Assembly (NCBI RefSeq): GCF_030272615.1
Contig: NC_081415.1
Coordinates: 109,078,406 to 109,142,405 of the forward strand
Direction of reading: 5' to 3'
DNA from: Cryptomeria japonica
Taxonomy: Eukaryota; Streptophyta; Pinopsida; Cupressales; Cupressaceae
DNA: 64,000 nt
Part shown: positions 22,209-33,020 of the stretch, piece by piece
Position numbering within the stretch: the stretch's first letter is position 1
Layout of the letters: each line of letters begins with the position of its first letter
The notes under the pieces: model-generated
The model's input: the letters and a program-made list of their open reading frames with translations, nothing else
The model's database searches: none
Told to the model about the DNA's origin: nothing
Program-made: the position numbers and the translations under genes

Positions 22209-23681
22209 TGTAGACGTATAAAAATGACCATATTTCTAAATGAATATTTTATGTTCATTTCTCTATTTAATTAAATTCAATTTAATTAAATTATCCACAT
22301 TCCTCTATTTAATTAAATAAATTACTCAATTAAATTCACTATACCATTTAATGAATAAATCATTTTATTCAATTAAATTCCCTCTATTCACTTTTAATTA
22401 AATTCAAATTTAATTAAATAGTTATCCTAAATTGAATAAATCAAATTTATTTAATTTCTCCAAATTACAACCAAATTGAATGAAAATCATTTAATTCAAT
22501 TAAATCCTATTATCCCCCCATCCACTTGCAAAATCCCAAACCCATTTCTAATCCCTTCTAGAATCTTCTAATCGCTTTTAATTAACCTAACCCCTCCTCT
22601 AAACTTTGTCACATCCCTAAGCAAAGAGAAGTCACTCCTCAAAGCCTCAAAGTCTTTGATAACCATTAAAGGCTTTCAACCTTCAACCACTAAATGTCTC
22701 AAAGTCTTTGATAACCTTTGAAAGCTTTCAACCTTCAACCACTTAATCCACAAAGTCTCCAATAACCATTAATGGTTAACTCAAACCCTCCTACATGGTT
22801 AAAACATTTGTTTTGACTCAACCTCTACCCAACCCAAGGGTCTCATCAGGCCTTTAATGCTTTGACCATGATTATCTCTTAATCATTTGCACAAAGGTTT
22901 ATCCTTGGATTAAGTCTTAATCCATTGGGTAATCCTAACTTAGACTTGACCCTTAGCCTCTAGATAACTATGAGGTCTTCTCAGGCATTCAATGCCTCCA
23001 ACCCCTTCTTTCAACCCAATCGTATGTTGACACTTGTCACCATGTCATTGGTGCAAATTGTGCACATGGATCCCCAACTTTCAAGCTTGGCCCTTGATTA
23101 AACCTTTCAATCCTGACCATCCATTGCCCTGTTTGTGCTATAAATAGAGCTCTCATTCCTCCATTTTAAAAAGAATCATCTTTCAAATTTGAAGCATTAC
23201 ACTTATGCTCAAATTCTTTCAAGTTTTCTCATTTCATACATGCTCATCATTTAGCCTCTCTTTAGATCAGGAATTAAACTAAATATGCATGTTTAGATTA
23301 CTTTCTTTATCATTTTAGTTCAATCATAGACTAAATATAGTATGCTAGGATAGTATTCATACTAATCTTGTCATCTTATCATTTAGTTTATTGCATTTTA
23401 GCATCATACATAGCTTACAACACATCTCATACTAAAATCAATCAAAAGCATCTCTTGTTCTCATATTTGCCATCCCTAAACCATTTTGCTCAGTGATCTG
23501 AGAGCAAAAACATTGGTTTGAGGGACATTGTGAGATAGAGAACCATGAGACCCTCCTTGGGAAGCTGAGTAATACTACGTTACTCCATAGCTTGCACCAA
23601 GAAGTCCTGTGTGTGTGTGTGGACTAGTATTTTGAAATATTTTTACATATTGAATTTTATCGCCCACTTTTCCCGCATACA
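22209..23681 (+). repeat. 5' LTR of the Tat element
   Basis: 1473 bp, TGTAGACG...CATACA. The first third is AT-rich with many TTAATTAAAT words. A TATAAATA box sits at 23139-23146, followed by a plausible transcription start region. Most differences from the 3' copy are transitions. Confidence 0.93.
23139..23146 (+). promoter_or_regulatory. LTR TATA box
   Basis: TATAAATA within the LTR. The same box occurs at 37436-37443 in the 3' LTR and at 51568-51575 in the related split LTR, so it is conserved across the family. Confidence 0.65.
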
Positions 23682-23685
23682 TTTC

Positions 23686-23704
23686 TGGTGCCCACCGTGG
23701 GGCC
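23686..23704 (+). promoter_or_regulatory. Primer binding site of the Tat element
   Basis: TGGTGCCCACCGTGGGGCC begins four bases after the 5' LTR end. Its TGGYGCCCACCGTGGGG form is the primer-site type I associate with Tat-branch Gypsy elements. I cannot name the tRNA with certainty. Confidence 0.75.
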
Positions 23705-23784
23705 CGACCCAAATAACAAATCGGTTTTTCAAATTGATCACTTTTGCAGGTCGGCGGGAAACAGGAATTGACGCGTAAGAAACA

Positions 23785-24192
23785 TTCCATAGCGCATCCG
23801 CCTAACAGTCTAGCGCTTCTAGCCTACTGTTTAGCGCGTGTGCTCTATTCTTTAGCGCGTGAAGACCTTTTCTTAGCGCATGAGTTTGTTTTAAAAAATT
23901 TTCCTGTAGGTCTCGACGCGGGCAAAACACAGAGTAGCGCATCAACTTAACATATTAGCGCATCCGATCCCCAGTTTAGCGCTTGTAATCCATCATCCAG
24001 CACGTAAAACTAAAAAGTTAGCGCATCATATTTCAAATTTTCCTGCAGAACTGACCGCGGGAAAAAGAAAAGGAACAGAGCAGCGCTTCCAATTCACAGG
24101 ATAGCGCATCCCAGTAACAGTATAGCGCAGAGGAACATAATTTTAGCGCATCTGGATTTTATTGTAGCGCGTACAGTCGATTCTGTAGCGCA
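23785..24192 (+). repeat. TTAGCGC(A/G)T motif array, block A
   Basis: Fifteen AGCGC cores, usually as (T)TAGCGCATC, (T)TAGCGCGTG or TAGCGCTT(C/G), about 20 bp apart with unrelated sequence between them. First core near 23791, last near 24186. The array is in the untranslated leader just after the primer site. Confidence 0.9.
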
Positions 24193-25405
24193 TCACAGAC
24201 AAAAACAAAAAAAAAACAATTCTTGTAACTGAACTGAAATTTTAGACTTGTAGAAGTCCCCCAAATCATCTGACATTTTATCGCTTTTGTTTGCTTGTAG
24301 GATGCTAACAGTTCCTTACAGGTAGAGAGAGGATTTTTTTTTTTTTTTTGTTAAAAATGATTTCTTTTGTTGACATCCAAATCGGAAATTTGCTTTGTTG
24401 ACCATTTCCTTTTTATAGATCAGAAAATCTTTCTTTTAAGATTAAAAAGAACATCATGTTTTTGTGGAGCAACATCTCTACATAGGTTAGCAAATCACTG
24501 AATTAGAGGTTTAAAAAGAATTTTTGATTGCTTTGTCTCGAAAGTGGAAGGAATATGCTCTCCCCTTAACTGGGTGATCAAAAATCTAGACCACTCTTAC
24601 CGCTTTCAGTAAATTCAAGCATTAAAACCTTTAGCAGGCCTGCCTTCCTGAGGAGTTGCAATCAACTCTTAAAGCCGTTTATGGCCGGTGTGAAGGGAAC
24701 GACCTAAGTGGGGAACGACTTTGACGCCAAGAATTCCAACCCACTATAATCAAATATGGAAAGTGATGAAAGTCCTTTTCAACGGTTGCGCGCAGTGATT
24801 AGCCTTCCCCCAGTGTCCTCGAGATACGTAAAGCCTTTGTTCTAAAGGTTGGGAAGCCTCTTGAGGGAGTTTATCACTGACGGCCGAACGGGAAGCCTGA
24901 TTAAGAACCATAGAATTAGAAACTTTGAACTGAGTCAGTAACCAAACATTTGTAACATCATAGTGCAAGGGTGGGGAAAAATCCGCCCCCAAGATTACTC
25001 ACCATATATCTCCCAAGATAACTACTCAATTGTGAAGCATTTCACTTTGGGTTAACTTCTGGCAAAAGGCAAAAAAATGGGCGCCCTCTAGGGGGTGACA
25101 CAGTTGTTTGAGCTGACGGAGTATCGAGACTAGTGGGCTATGATGTTATTTATGACCCTTGAATAAAGAGTCTTTCTGAAGTGTCTTACTTGTATCCAAA
25201 CCTATTAAAACATTGGGGATTTGAACACATCCTCGCAGAACATACACTCTCTGTTAGATTAGGCAAAATGGTTGTACTTTTTGTGTCGTGCTTGCAGTTA
25301 TTACTTCAAAAAATCATCCATCGCACTTGAAAATTTCTCAACAAAAAAATCAAAAACCTCAAAAAAAAAAAATCAAAAAAAAATCACCCTAACGGAAAAA
25401 TCAGG
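24193..25405 (+). other. Non-coding leader between the motif blocks
   Basis: No convincing frame. It contains a poly(T) tract near 24336. Between about 24590 and 25200 the base composition is much less AT-biased than around it, suggesting a constrained RNA or regulatory segment. A short A-rich stretch (25320-25390) precedes block B. Confidence 0.5.
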
Positions 25406-25409
25406 GCAG

Positions 25410-26065
25410 TCTAGCGCATAAGAGCAACCTCTTAGCGTGTGGAACACTTATATTAGCACATCCAAACTGCAATTTAGCGCGTGAAGTTAAAACAGTAGCG
25501 TTTCATCCTCAAGCAAAAACAGTAATACTCCTTTAGCGCATCCACAACACAGTCTAGCGTTTCGCAGCAACCTCTCAGCGCGTGAGAACCAAGAATTAGC
25601 ACATGAAATCCAACAGTTAGCGCTTCATAGGCCCAGTGTAGCACGTAACTTTTTCCAAAAAAAATTCAACAACAAAATTCAACAGTCTTAACTTTAGCGC
25701 GTGGAAGAAACATCTTAGCACATCGAAACCATATTTTAGCGCATGTACTCCAACAGTTAGCGCGTATCAGGCCCAGTATAGCACGTAGCTTTTTTGAACA
25801 AATTCCACAAAATTTTTCAACAATCCTAATTTTAGCGCGTGTCAGCAACAGCTTAGCGCGTGGCATAGATACATTAGCGCATTCACTCAAAACGTTAGCG
25901 CGTAGAAGGCCCAGGATAGCGTGTAGATTTTATACCTATTAAACAAAAATTTTCCAGAGAGTTCAAAATTTAGCGCGTGTCTTGGGGCAGCATAGCACGT
26001 GTGCTTATTATTTTAGCACATCAAAGAAATTAAGTAGCGCATGTAAACTCTGTTCTAGCGCGTGA
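25410..26065 (+). repeat. TTAGCGC(A/G)T motif array, block B, with about 125 bp higher-order units
   Basis: About 15 intact AGCGC cores and about 11 variants (AGCAC or AGCGT, each one CpG transition away). From about 25540 the cores come in sets of four or five, separated by A/T-rich spacers, giving three to four higher-order units (about 25577, 25696, 25824 and 25972 onward). CAACAGTTAGCGC and GGCCCAG(T/G)(A/G)TAGC recur at fixed places in the units. Confidence 0.88.
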
Positions 26066-26530
26066 TCCAAGGCCGAAAAACAGAGAGTTAAAACTGGAAA
26101 TTTTTTGAAATTTTCAAAAACATTTTGGAAGACTTTTTCGTCAAAAATCATCTATTATCAAACCAGAGTGACAAAAACAAACCATTAAAATTTTTTCTCA
26201 AGCTAAATTTGTGTCAAACAAAGTTGTCAGAATCTGAAACGAATCGAGCAAAAGAAGATATCTCTCCTATCATAATCCGGAAAATTTTCATCATCAGTAT
26301 CAATCAAATATTTTAACATCTTACGGATTTTATCTCAAAAACACTTGTCTAAATTTTTCAAATTGTCAAATCTAGTTTCCAGATCGGGAAACTCTTTATC
26401 CATATCATTTGGCACGCTTTGTCGTGAAGGGGCATCTAAACCTTCATTCTGATAAAGTAAGATTTGAAATTTTTAAAACAAGCATCAACTAAATCCAAAC
26501 AAATCAAAGGAAATCATTGATCATTCATGC

Positions 26531-26869
26531 ATGACTAATCCCCTTATTCTGAGAAGAAAGAACCTCTATCGTAACATCATGTTAAAGAAACAACAACCTA
26601 GCTTTTCCAAATTCATCAAGAGAAATAAGTTTTTATACATCAATCGTCAACTCTTCAAATCTCATCGAAAATTTTTTCATCACGTCAAACGTTATATCCA
26701 AAACAAATCTAGCGAATTTGATAAAGAACCCCTGAAAACAAGAGCATACTGTCAAAAGTCTGCTTTTAATCAAAAGATAAACCATGGAGGAAAGATCAAT
26801 CCAGCATTCTTGCCCGACGAGTGCATCACATATAACACATCTCGGCCAGAACCAACAACGCCCGAGTGA
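26531..26869 (+). CDS. Small basic leader frame upstream of gag
   Basis: A 112-codon ATG frame, rich in Lys, Arg, Asn and Phe, ending 106 bp before the gag ATG and in a different frame. No domain recognised. It has no internal stop while gag-pol downstream has 14, but it is short. It could be a real upstream frame or chance. Confidence 0.25.
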   Translation: MTNPLILRRKNLYRNIMLKKQQPSFSKFIKRNKFLYINRQLFKSHRKFFHHVKRYIQNKSSEFDKEPLKTRAYCQKSAFNQKINHGGKINPAFLPDECITYNTSRPEPTTPE

Positions 26870-26975
26870 CACATCGAAGAGGACTTTGTTCCTTTCATCA
26901 CTGAAAGTTTCTATTAAAATGTCTGTCACTCACTCTCAAAGAAACAAATAAAGCGAGACACACGCAGAATCAAGT

Positions 26976-28907
26976 ATGAATCGCAGATTATCAAACCCTT
27001 TTGAAGTGCCACACTCAGAAGAGCCTGAAATTACTGACGCAATTCTGCAGGAATGTCAAGAAAATCCTTCATTCCAAAAACTCATCGAAAAACTCATGGA
27101 AAATGACAAAGAAAAATATCTACTCATGCTTACGAGTAAAGGCATTAAACTTCTCAAAGATTTCGATGCAAATGTCTTTCAAACCAGGTCTCAACAATAT
27201 ACATATCAAGAACAACAAAGAGAAGAAGAAACTCACATACCTGAACAACACATTCCAGAACAATGTATACTAGAAATGCGAATACCAGAACTCAAAACCC
27301 CAGAACAAAACATACCGTTTACTACACCTTTTCAGTTAAGAACAAATACGAGGGAAGAATTCATCCCTCGACAAGATAATGCACCCTTGGTTGCTCTTAC
27401 TCAACAAATGCAAATGTTGCAAAGACAAATACACGATATGCAACAAGGGACAACAGTGCAGTACTCTATAAACGAAATCTGTCCTTATCCATTTGACAGA
27501 AGATTAAACATGGTACCTTTTCCTCCAAACTCAGACATTCCCAAATTTGATAAATATGATGGGAAAAATGATCCTCGTGATCATGTTCGAGAATTTTGCA
27601 CCATGAGTCTTGAATTTGCTCATGATGACACTTATCTAATGAGGTTATTCCTAAGAAGCCTGGGAGGACAAACAATGGAATGGTTATCCAAGATTACACC
27701 ACCTGTCAGATCATTTGACGAATTGGTTAACAAATTCATCACCCACTATTCTTACAACATCCAACATGCCATAACCATGCTAGATGTTTGCAACACCAAA
27801 CAAAAAAACAATGAAACATTCATGTTATTCCTTCAGCATTGGCAACGCATGGTATCAAGATATCCTCGAGATATTCCTAAAAAAGAAAAAATGGAGATCT
27901 TCATTGATAACTTAAATGGCGAAATGAGTTACAAACTCAAACTTCAATGCATACCATCTTTCGCCAAATTGATTGAAAATGGCATTCAAGTAGAAGAAGC
28001 TTGTGTCAAAAAGGGAACACTCAAGTTCTACAAGGAAGGAACAAACTCATCAAACTACAATAACCAAAACAATACCAATCTTGACAAATCTCGAATTTGG
28101 ACTCGAAACAAAAACGAAGGCAACAATGAATCATATGATCCCAAATCTAAACAACCAGTGCTTGCATTATCAGGAAATACTCAAAATGCGAAAAATCCTA
28201 AAAATGCTACTCCTAGTGCTAACACAAATGCACCAAATACTGATCAAGGACAACTCAACACCAACAACGCCAACGATAATCAAAGCAAAAACTTGAATCC
28301 AGGGCCTAACAACAATTCACACAACAACACTAACAATTTCCAAAAGCGTATCTTCACACCACTGGGCCAATCATTAGAATCCGCATTCAGAGAACTGTTG
28401 GCAAACAAGATTCTTTCTTTGCCTCCAATCAACAATTATGAACCCCCAATCAAACCACCTTGGTGGAATGATTCACACTATTGTGATTTCCATCGCAACA
28501 AGGGCCATAAAACAAACGAGTGCATGAGATTGAAACACATAATCCAGGACATGATTGATCGAGGTGACTTAACGGTGGATGGTCTCAAAACAAATAATGA
28601 TCACGAAGCGTTCAAAAATCCTCTCCCAAATTATAACAAAGATGGTGCATCAACTTCAAATGATACACGCGGAGTTCGTATTAATCACATCTACAACAAC
28701 ACAATCAACCACATATCAGCTGAAGACCATCAAGTCAATGTCATAACCATTCGAGATCGGCATGATAATGAATCTGTCAATGTAACAACCCGGACTCAGA
28801 AATATGTCCTGAAGGGACATACTACACCTCCAACTGTCGCACCAAAAATCCAATACGACTTGGTTAACCAACTACGCAAGACTCCAGCTCAGATATCTAT
28901 CCTATAA
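26976..28907 (+). CDS. Tat-element gag polyprotein
   Basis: 643 residues, open from ATG to TAA. An acidic/Gln-rich N-terminus with repeated (H/N)IPEQ units (about residues 85-110) precedes the retrotransposon gag domain (about residues 180-350), readable as KFDKYDGKNDPRDHVREF, LFLRSLGGQTMEWL and FITHYSYNI. An Asn-rich, low-complexity stretch follows. Then comes a zinc finger YCDFHRNKGHKTNEC at 28482-28523 with CxxH...H...C spacing, the form seen in Tat-branch gag. It builds the virus-like particle and binds element RNA. The TAA at 28905 is followed in the same frame by protease, so pol needs readthrough, or the stop is a mutation. Confidence 0.9.
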   Translation: MNRRLSNPFEVPHSEEPEITDAILQECQENPSFQKLIEKLMENDKEKYLLMLTSKGIKLLKDFDANVFQTRSQQYTYQEQQREEETHIPEQHIPEQCILEMRIPELKTPEQNIPFTTPFQLRTNTREEFIPRQDNAPLVALTQQMQMLQRQIHDMQQGTTVQYSINEICPYPFDRRLNMVPFPPNSDIPKFDKYDGKNDPRDHVREFCTMSLEFAHDDTYLMRLFLRSLGGQTMEWLSKITPPVRSFDELVNKFITHYSYNIQHAITMLDVCNTKQKNNETFMLFLQHWQRMVSRYPRDIPKKEKMEIFIDNLNGEMSYKLKLQCIPSFAKLIENGIQVEEACVKKGTLKFYKEGTNSSNYNNQNNTNLDKSRIWTRNKNEGNNESYDPKSKQPVLALSGNTQNAKNPKNATPSANTNAPNTDQGQLNTNNANDNQSKNLNPGPNNNSHNNTNNFQKRIFTPLGQSLESAFRELLANKILSLPPINNYEPPIKPPWWNDSHYCDFHRNKGHKTNECMRLKHIIQDMIDRGDLTVDGLKTNNDHEAFKNPLPNYNKDGASTSNDTRGVRINHIYNNTINHISAEDHQVNVITIRDRHDNESVNVTTRTQKYVLKGHTTPPTVAPKIQYDLVNQLRKTPAQISIL

Positions 28908-30092
28908 TTGTTGAAATTATCCCCAAAACATAAAGACATATTGGAGCAAGCTCTATTGGAAACAAATGTGCCTCAAAATCTGGATACAGACAGATTTCAA
29001 GCCATGATCGCCCATATGACAGAATCTCATAACCTCACCTTCTCAGAACATGATAATACTTCATTGAGTCATCCGCATAATACTCCTCTACATATTGAAG
29101 TCATTGTTTGCAAACACCAAGTAAAAAGAGTCTTAATAGATGGAGGAGCCGGACTTAATATATGTACTTTAAAGCTTATCCGTGCACTAGGCTTCTCAGA
29201 ATAATCTATTGATCCTTGTAAAAAAATTACCATAAAAGCATATGATGATGAGGAAAGGTCCTCTAAAGGAACAGTAATATTACCTATTCAAGTAGGACCA
29301 GTGCAAAAGGATACTATATGTCAGGTCTTAGATATTGATCTCACCTACAATATCTTATTAGGACGACCCTGGATACATGAAATGCAAGCAGTACCTTCTA
29401 TGTATCACTAGTGTGTCAAGTTTCCTTATGATGGACAAGAAATCTCCATATCAGCTGATCACAATCCATTTCAACATTGCAACACAATGGGGGCAGCCCA
29501 GGACAGTTTGGTTCCTCATAACAGAGAAAAGCAGCGGTCTTCGACATCCGATCCACCAACAGCAAAATCCAACTCCTTATGGGGAGACTTCAAACAAAAA
29601 ATGCACATCAAAGACCAAGGCATGGGAGAATATTCTCTGGAGCCTTTATGTTTGACCAGATTGCCAACATCACCTAGATCGCATGGTTTACCTACTATAT
29701 CAACACATCTAGCAACTCAGCCCATCACTAAATTTGATGGTACCTTCATCCAATTGGGTACTCTAGCACATGAATCAGAAGATAAAGATGTTCTTAGCTG
29801 GCTATACAAAGATGAAGAAGAAGATAATAGAGTAGCAGCTCTAGACATTGTCTTACCAACGCACCTGTATGGAAAAGGCTACTTAATCATGAAGCAAATG
29901 GGATATGGTGGTAAAGGACCTATTGGGAAACGCAAAGAAGGAGTCACTGAACCTATAGATCTTCCTTCGCAACCTAGTAGAAATAAAGCAGGATTAGGTT
30001 CTAAATTCACCTTCCTATTGAAACGACCGCCACACACAAATGCAAAACCTCAATGGAAGGAAAAGAAGAAGTACAAGAAAAAATCCTGGTAG
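28908..30092 (+). pseudogene. Tat-element protease plus G-patch
   Basis: Same frame as gag. The aspartic protease active site is VLIDGGAGLNIC (Asp codon at 29139), followed by ILLGRPWIH, the usual second half. In-frame stops at 29202 (TAA), 29409 (TAG) and 30090 (TAG) inactivate it; no frameshift is seen. At 29871-29999 a glycine-rich G-patch reads GKGYLIMKQMGY, GGKGPIGKRKEG, TEPIDL, AGLG, matching the G-patch consensus. G-patches bind nucleic acid or RNA helicases, and a G-patch after protease is known in betaretroviruses. Confidence 0.85.
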
Positions 30093-31202
30093 GAAGCACT
30101 CTTTGAATCAGTAGAAACAATCCACAAGGCATGCGAACGTCAAGATCAGAAGTTGCATCAGGGAAAGCTTTTAAATCATAAGAAGGCCATATCTGTAGCA
30201 GTGGCTCATATTCACACACCAATGGCTCAAGAACAAATCATGTCATCACAAGAAACTGTCATTCCCCCCCAAGGAAGCACAATCTATGAACAAATCTAGA
30301 CCGTGGAAGATGGATCGGATACAAAATCAACACAGAATATCAAAATAGTATCCATCATCAAAGATTTGTTTTCACCATACAACATACCTGTTTACAACAC
30401 AGATAGAATTTGGGATGATGCCTATGAGATAGATTCCAATGAATATGAATGGGGTACCTGCTCTGATACTACTACAAATATTCTAGATGATACTGATTTC
30501 ATATCCATTTCTCAAGAAGAACATAACGCAGAAGATAGACCTCTTGAATTTGGACCACAACATATCTATGACGTTCAGGAAAGCGAACAGAAGTATTACG
30601 AACAAGTCTATGTAGAAGATGATACCATCGAAGACCTCGATGAAACCATAGACTTCTTCAAAACCAAGACCCATCACGATGACAACTCTATCCTAACACT
30701 TACGGTAGCTGAACTTGATCCACCCAATGATTCCTTACCGCTTGTCTTCCCTGATCTCATCGACTGGAATGAACCTGAAACCCATGATATACCAATTTTC
30801 CCCGATGATGAATCTATTATCCATTACCTATGTACTGTAAATCCCAAAACAGGCTCTACCAGTGAACAAAATAACGATGTCTGTCTATCAGGGAATGTCA
30901 AGTCTCTCAGTCGCAAAAATAAATCAAATAAAGAATCTGATGCTGAAAACTAGTTAATGGCAGCTATAGATCCCAAAAAAGTAAAAATAAAGGACGCATC
31001 TGAGGGTGAAAACCTTTTTAAGGCACCTAACGATGGGAGACTTGACACTCTTCCTGAACATTTTCATGAGCGATCACCCATATTGATTGAGCCCACTCAA
31101 TCAATCAACATTGGTACCACAGAAGCAGCCAGAAACATTCACCTTGCAGAATCTCTGACAGAGGAGGAAAGATCGGCATTCATCATCTTCTTTAAAGGAT
31201 AG
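30093..31202 (+). pseudogene. Acidic spacer between G-patch and RT
   Basis: Continues the gag-pol frame with stops at 30297, 30951 and 31200. The frame from 30303 to 30953 is strongly acidic, rich in Asp, Glu and Thr (for example VEDDTIEDLDETIDFF), with no recognised domain. It probably is an unstructured polyprotein linker. LIEPTQSINIGT and LTEEERSAFIIFF near 31080-31195 resemble the segment that precedes RT in Gypsy pol. Confidence 0.6.
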
Positions 31203-32066
31203 CAAATTAACTTTGCCTGGTCATATGCTGATATGCCTGGAGTTGATCCACACTTAATCATGCATCATTTGTCCATCTCTACAGGAGTCAAGCCAATCAA
31301 GCAAAAGCTACGAAAGATGAATCCACAGGTGGCACTCATGGTCAAAACTGAATTGAAGAAATTATTAGATGTCGGATTCATCCGACCTATTGACTATGCA
31401 GAATGGATTTCCAACATTGTTCCAGTATCAAAACTAGATGGTAGTATCAGAATATGCACTAACTTCAGGGATGTCAACAAAGCTTGTCCAAAAGATGATT
31501 TTCCTCTGCCAAGTATCGATATAATTATAGATCTCATAGCAGGCCATGCAATGCTCTCATTAATGGACGGTTTCTCAGGCTACAATCAAATCAAAATAGC
31601 TCCTGAAGATCAAGACAAAACAGCATTCACCTATCCTTGGGGAACACACTGTTGGAATGTTATGCCTTTTGGCTTAAAGAATGCAAGAGCCACTTATCAA
31701 AGAGCAATGACAACCATATTCCATGATATGATGCACACATTTATGGAAGACTATGTGGATGATTTACTAGCAAAATCCTTTACCAGAGCTGAACATCTCG
31801 GCATCTTAACAAAGATCTTTGATCGATTACAGAAATTCCAAGTCTGACTCAACCCTAAGAAGTGTGTCTTCGGGGTTACATCAGGCAAGTTACTAGGCTA
31901 TATAGTCTCAGCTAAAGGTATTGAAGTTGATCTAGCAAAAGTACAAGCCATCATGGACATGCCACCACCAAAGAATATCAGTCAACTTAGATCTCTACAA
32001 GGATGACTTCAATCAATCAGGCGATTCATCGCTCAACTAGCAAATAAAAGTCTACCATTTAACCAC
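31203..32066 (+). pseudogene. Tat-element reverse transcriptase
   Basis: Readable RT blocks in one frame: KQKLRKMNPQ, LLDVGFIRPIDYAEWISNIV, GSIRICTNFRDVNKACPKDDF, MDGFSGYNQI, MPFGLKNARATYQRAM, then the intact active site YVDDLLAKS (YVDD at 31752-31763). Stops at 31845 (TGA) and 32004 (TGA) each stand where Arg is expected, one C-to-T change from CGA. It copies element RNA into DNA in the particle. Core residues are intact; only nonsense codons disable it. Confidence 0.92.
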
Positions 32067-33020
32067 TTGCTACATAAAAATGTACCGTTTAGATGGGAGA
32101 CTAAATGTGCAGAATCTTTTTACCAAATTAAAGAGTACCTGATGAATCCACCGGTTCTAGTACCACCAGTTGCAAGAAAGCCTCTTATACTATATATCTC
32201 AACAACAGATATTTCACTGGGGGCACTATTGGCACAAGAAGATCAACAAGGAAAAGAACGCGCCATATATTACATCAGTAGAACATTGAATGGCTATGAA
32301 CTCAACTATACATTCATTGAAAAGGCTTGCCTAACAGTGGTCTTTGCATCTCAGAAGTTCCGACATTATATGCTAGCACACACTATAAAGCTAGTGGCAA
32401 AAATTGATCCTCTCAAGTATCTACTCAGCAAGGCAGCTCTCACAGGCCGATTGGCTAAATGGGTTATGATTCTTAGTGAATTTGACATCCACTACACAAA
32501 AAGATGAGCCATCAAGGGACAAGCAATTGCAGATCAGTTGGCTGAAGCACCACTCCCAAGCAAACACACCATGGAGATCGAATTTCCAGACAGGGATGTT
32601 TTTGCTCTTTCCTCCAAACAATGGACCCTATACTTTGATGGATCCTATACACAACATGGTTCAGGGGCTGGCATTCTATTCATCACTCCTGAAGGACACA
32701 CTATGCCAAGATCATACAGGCTTGTGTTTCCATGTACCAATAATGTGGTTGAATATGAAGCATTAGTTATCGGCATCAAAATGGCTGTCGAATGGAAAAT
32801 CACAGAGTTAAAAGTCTATGGAGACTCACAACTGGTCATCAATCAAATCAACAACAACTATCAGACAAAGGATGACAAGTTACTACCCTACAAATAGATG
32901 GTGGATGACTTCAAACAGTATTTTGTACACATCACCTTCGAGCAAATACCAAGGTTGAACAACAAAGTAGCCGATGCAATGGCTACGATCGCTTCATTAC
33001 TACAAATTCCAGAACAATAG
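32067..33020 (+). pseudogene. Dual RNase H of the Tat element
   Basis: The first, Gypsy-type RNase H region reads FRWETKCAESFYQIK, LILYISTTDISLGALLAQ, IYYISRTLNGYELNY and FRHYML. After a TGA at 32505, a second RNase H follows: LYFDGSYTQHGSGAG, NNVVEYEALVIGI, VYGDSQLVINQI and NKVADAMATI, keeping the DEDD pattern. An added archaeal-type RNase H between RT/RNase H and integrase defines the Tat branch. Further stops lie at 32895 and 33018 (both TAG). Confidence 0.92.

Noticed and set aside
23785-26065. CRISPR-like appearance of the short-motif array
   Set aside because: The motif is only 8-9 bp, spacers are irregular, and the sequence is the leader of a eukaryotic retrotransposon.
23785-26065. 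E2F sites as an explanation of TTAGCGC
   Set aside because: The core lacks the TTTSSCGC consensus at the fourth and fifth positions in nearly all copies, and the density is far beyond a promoter.
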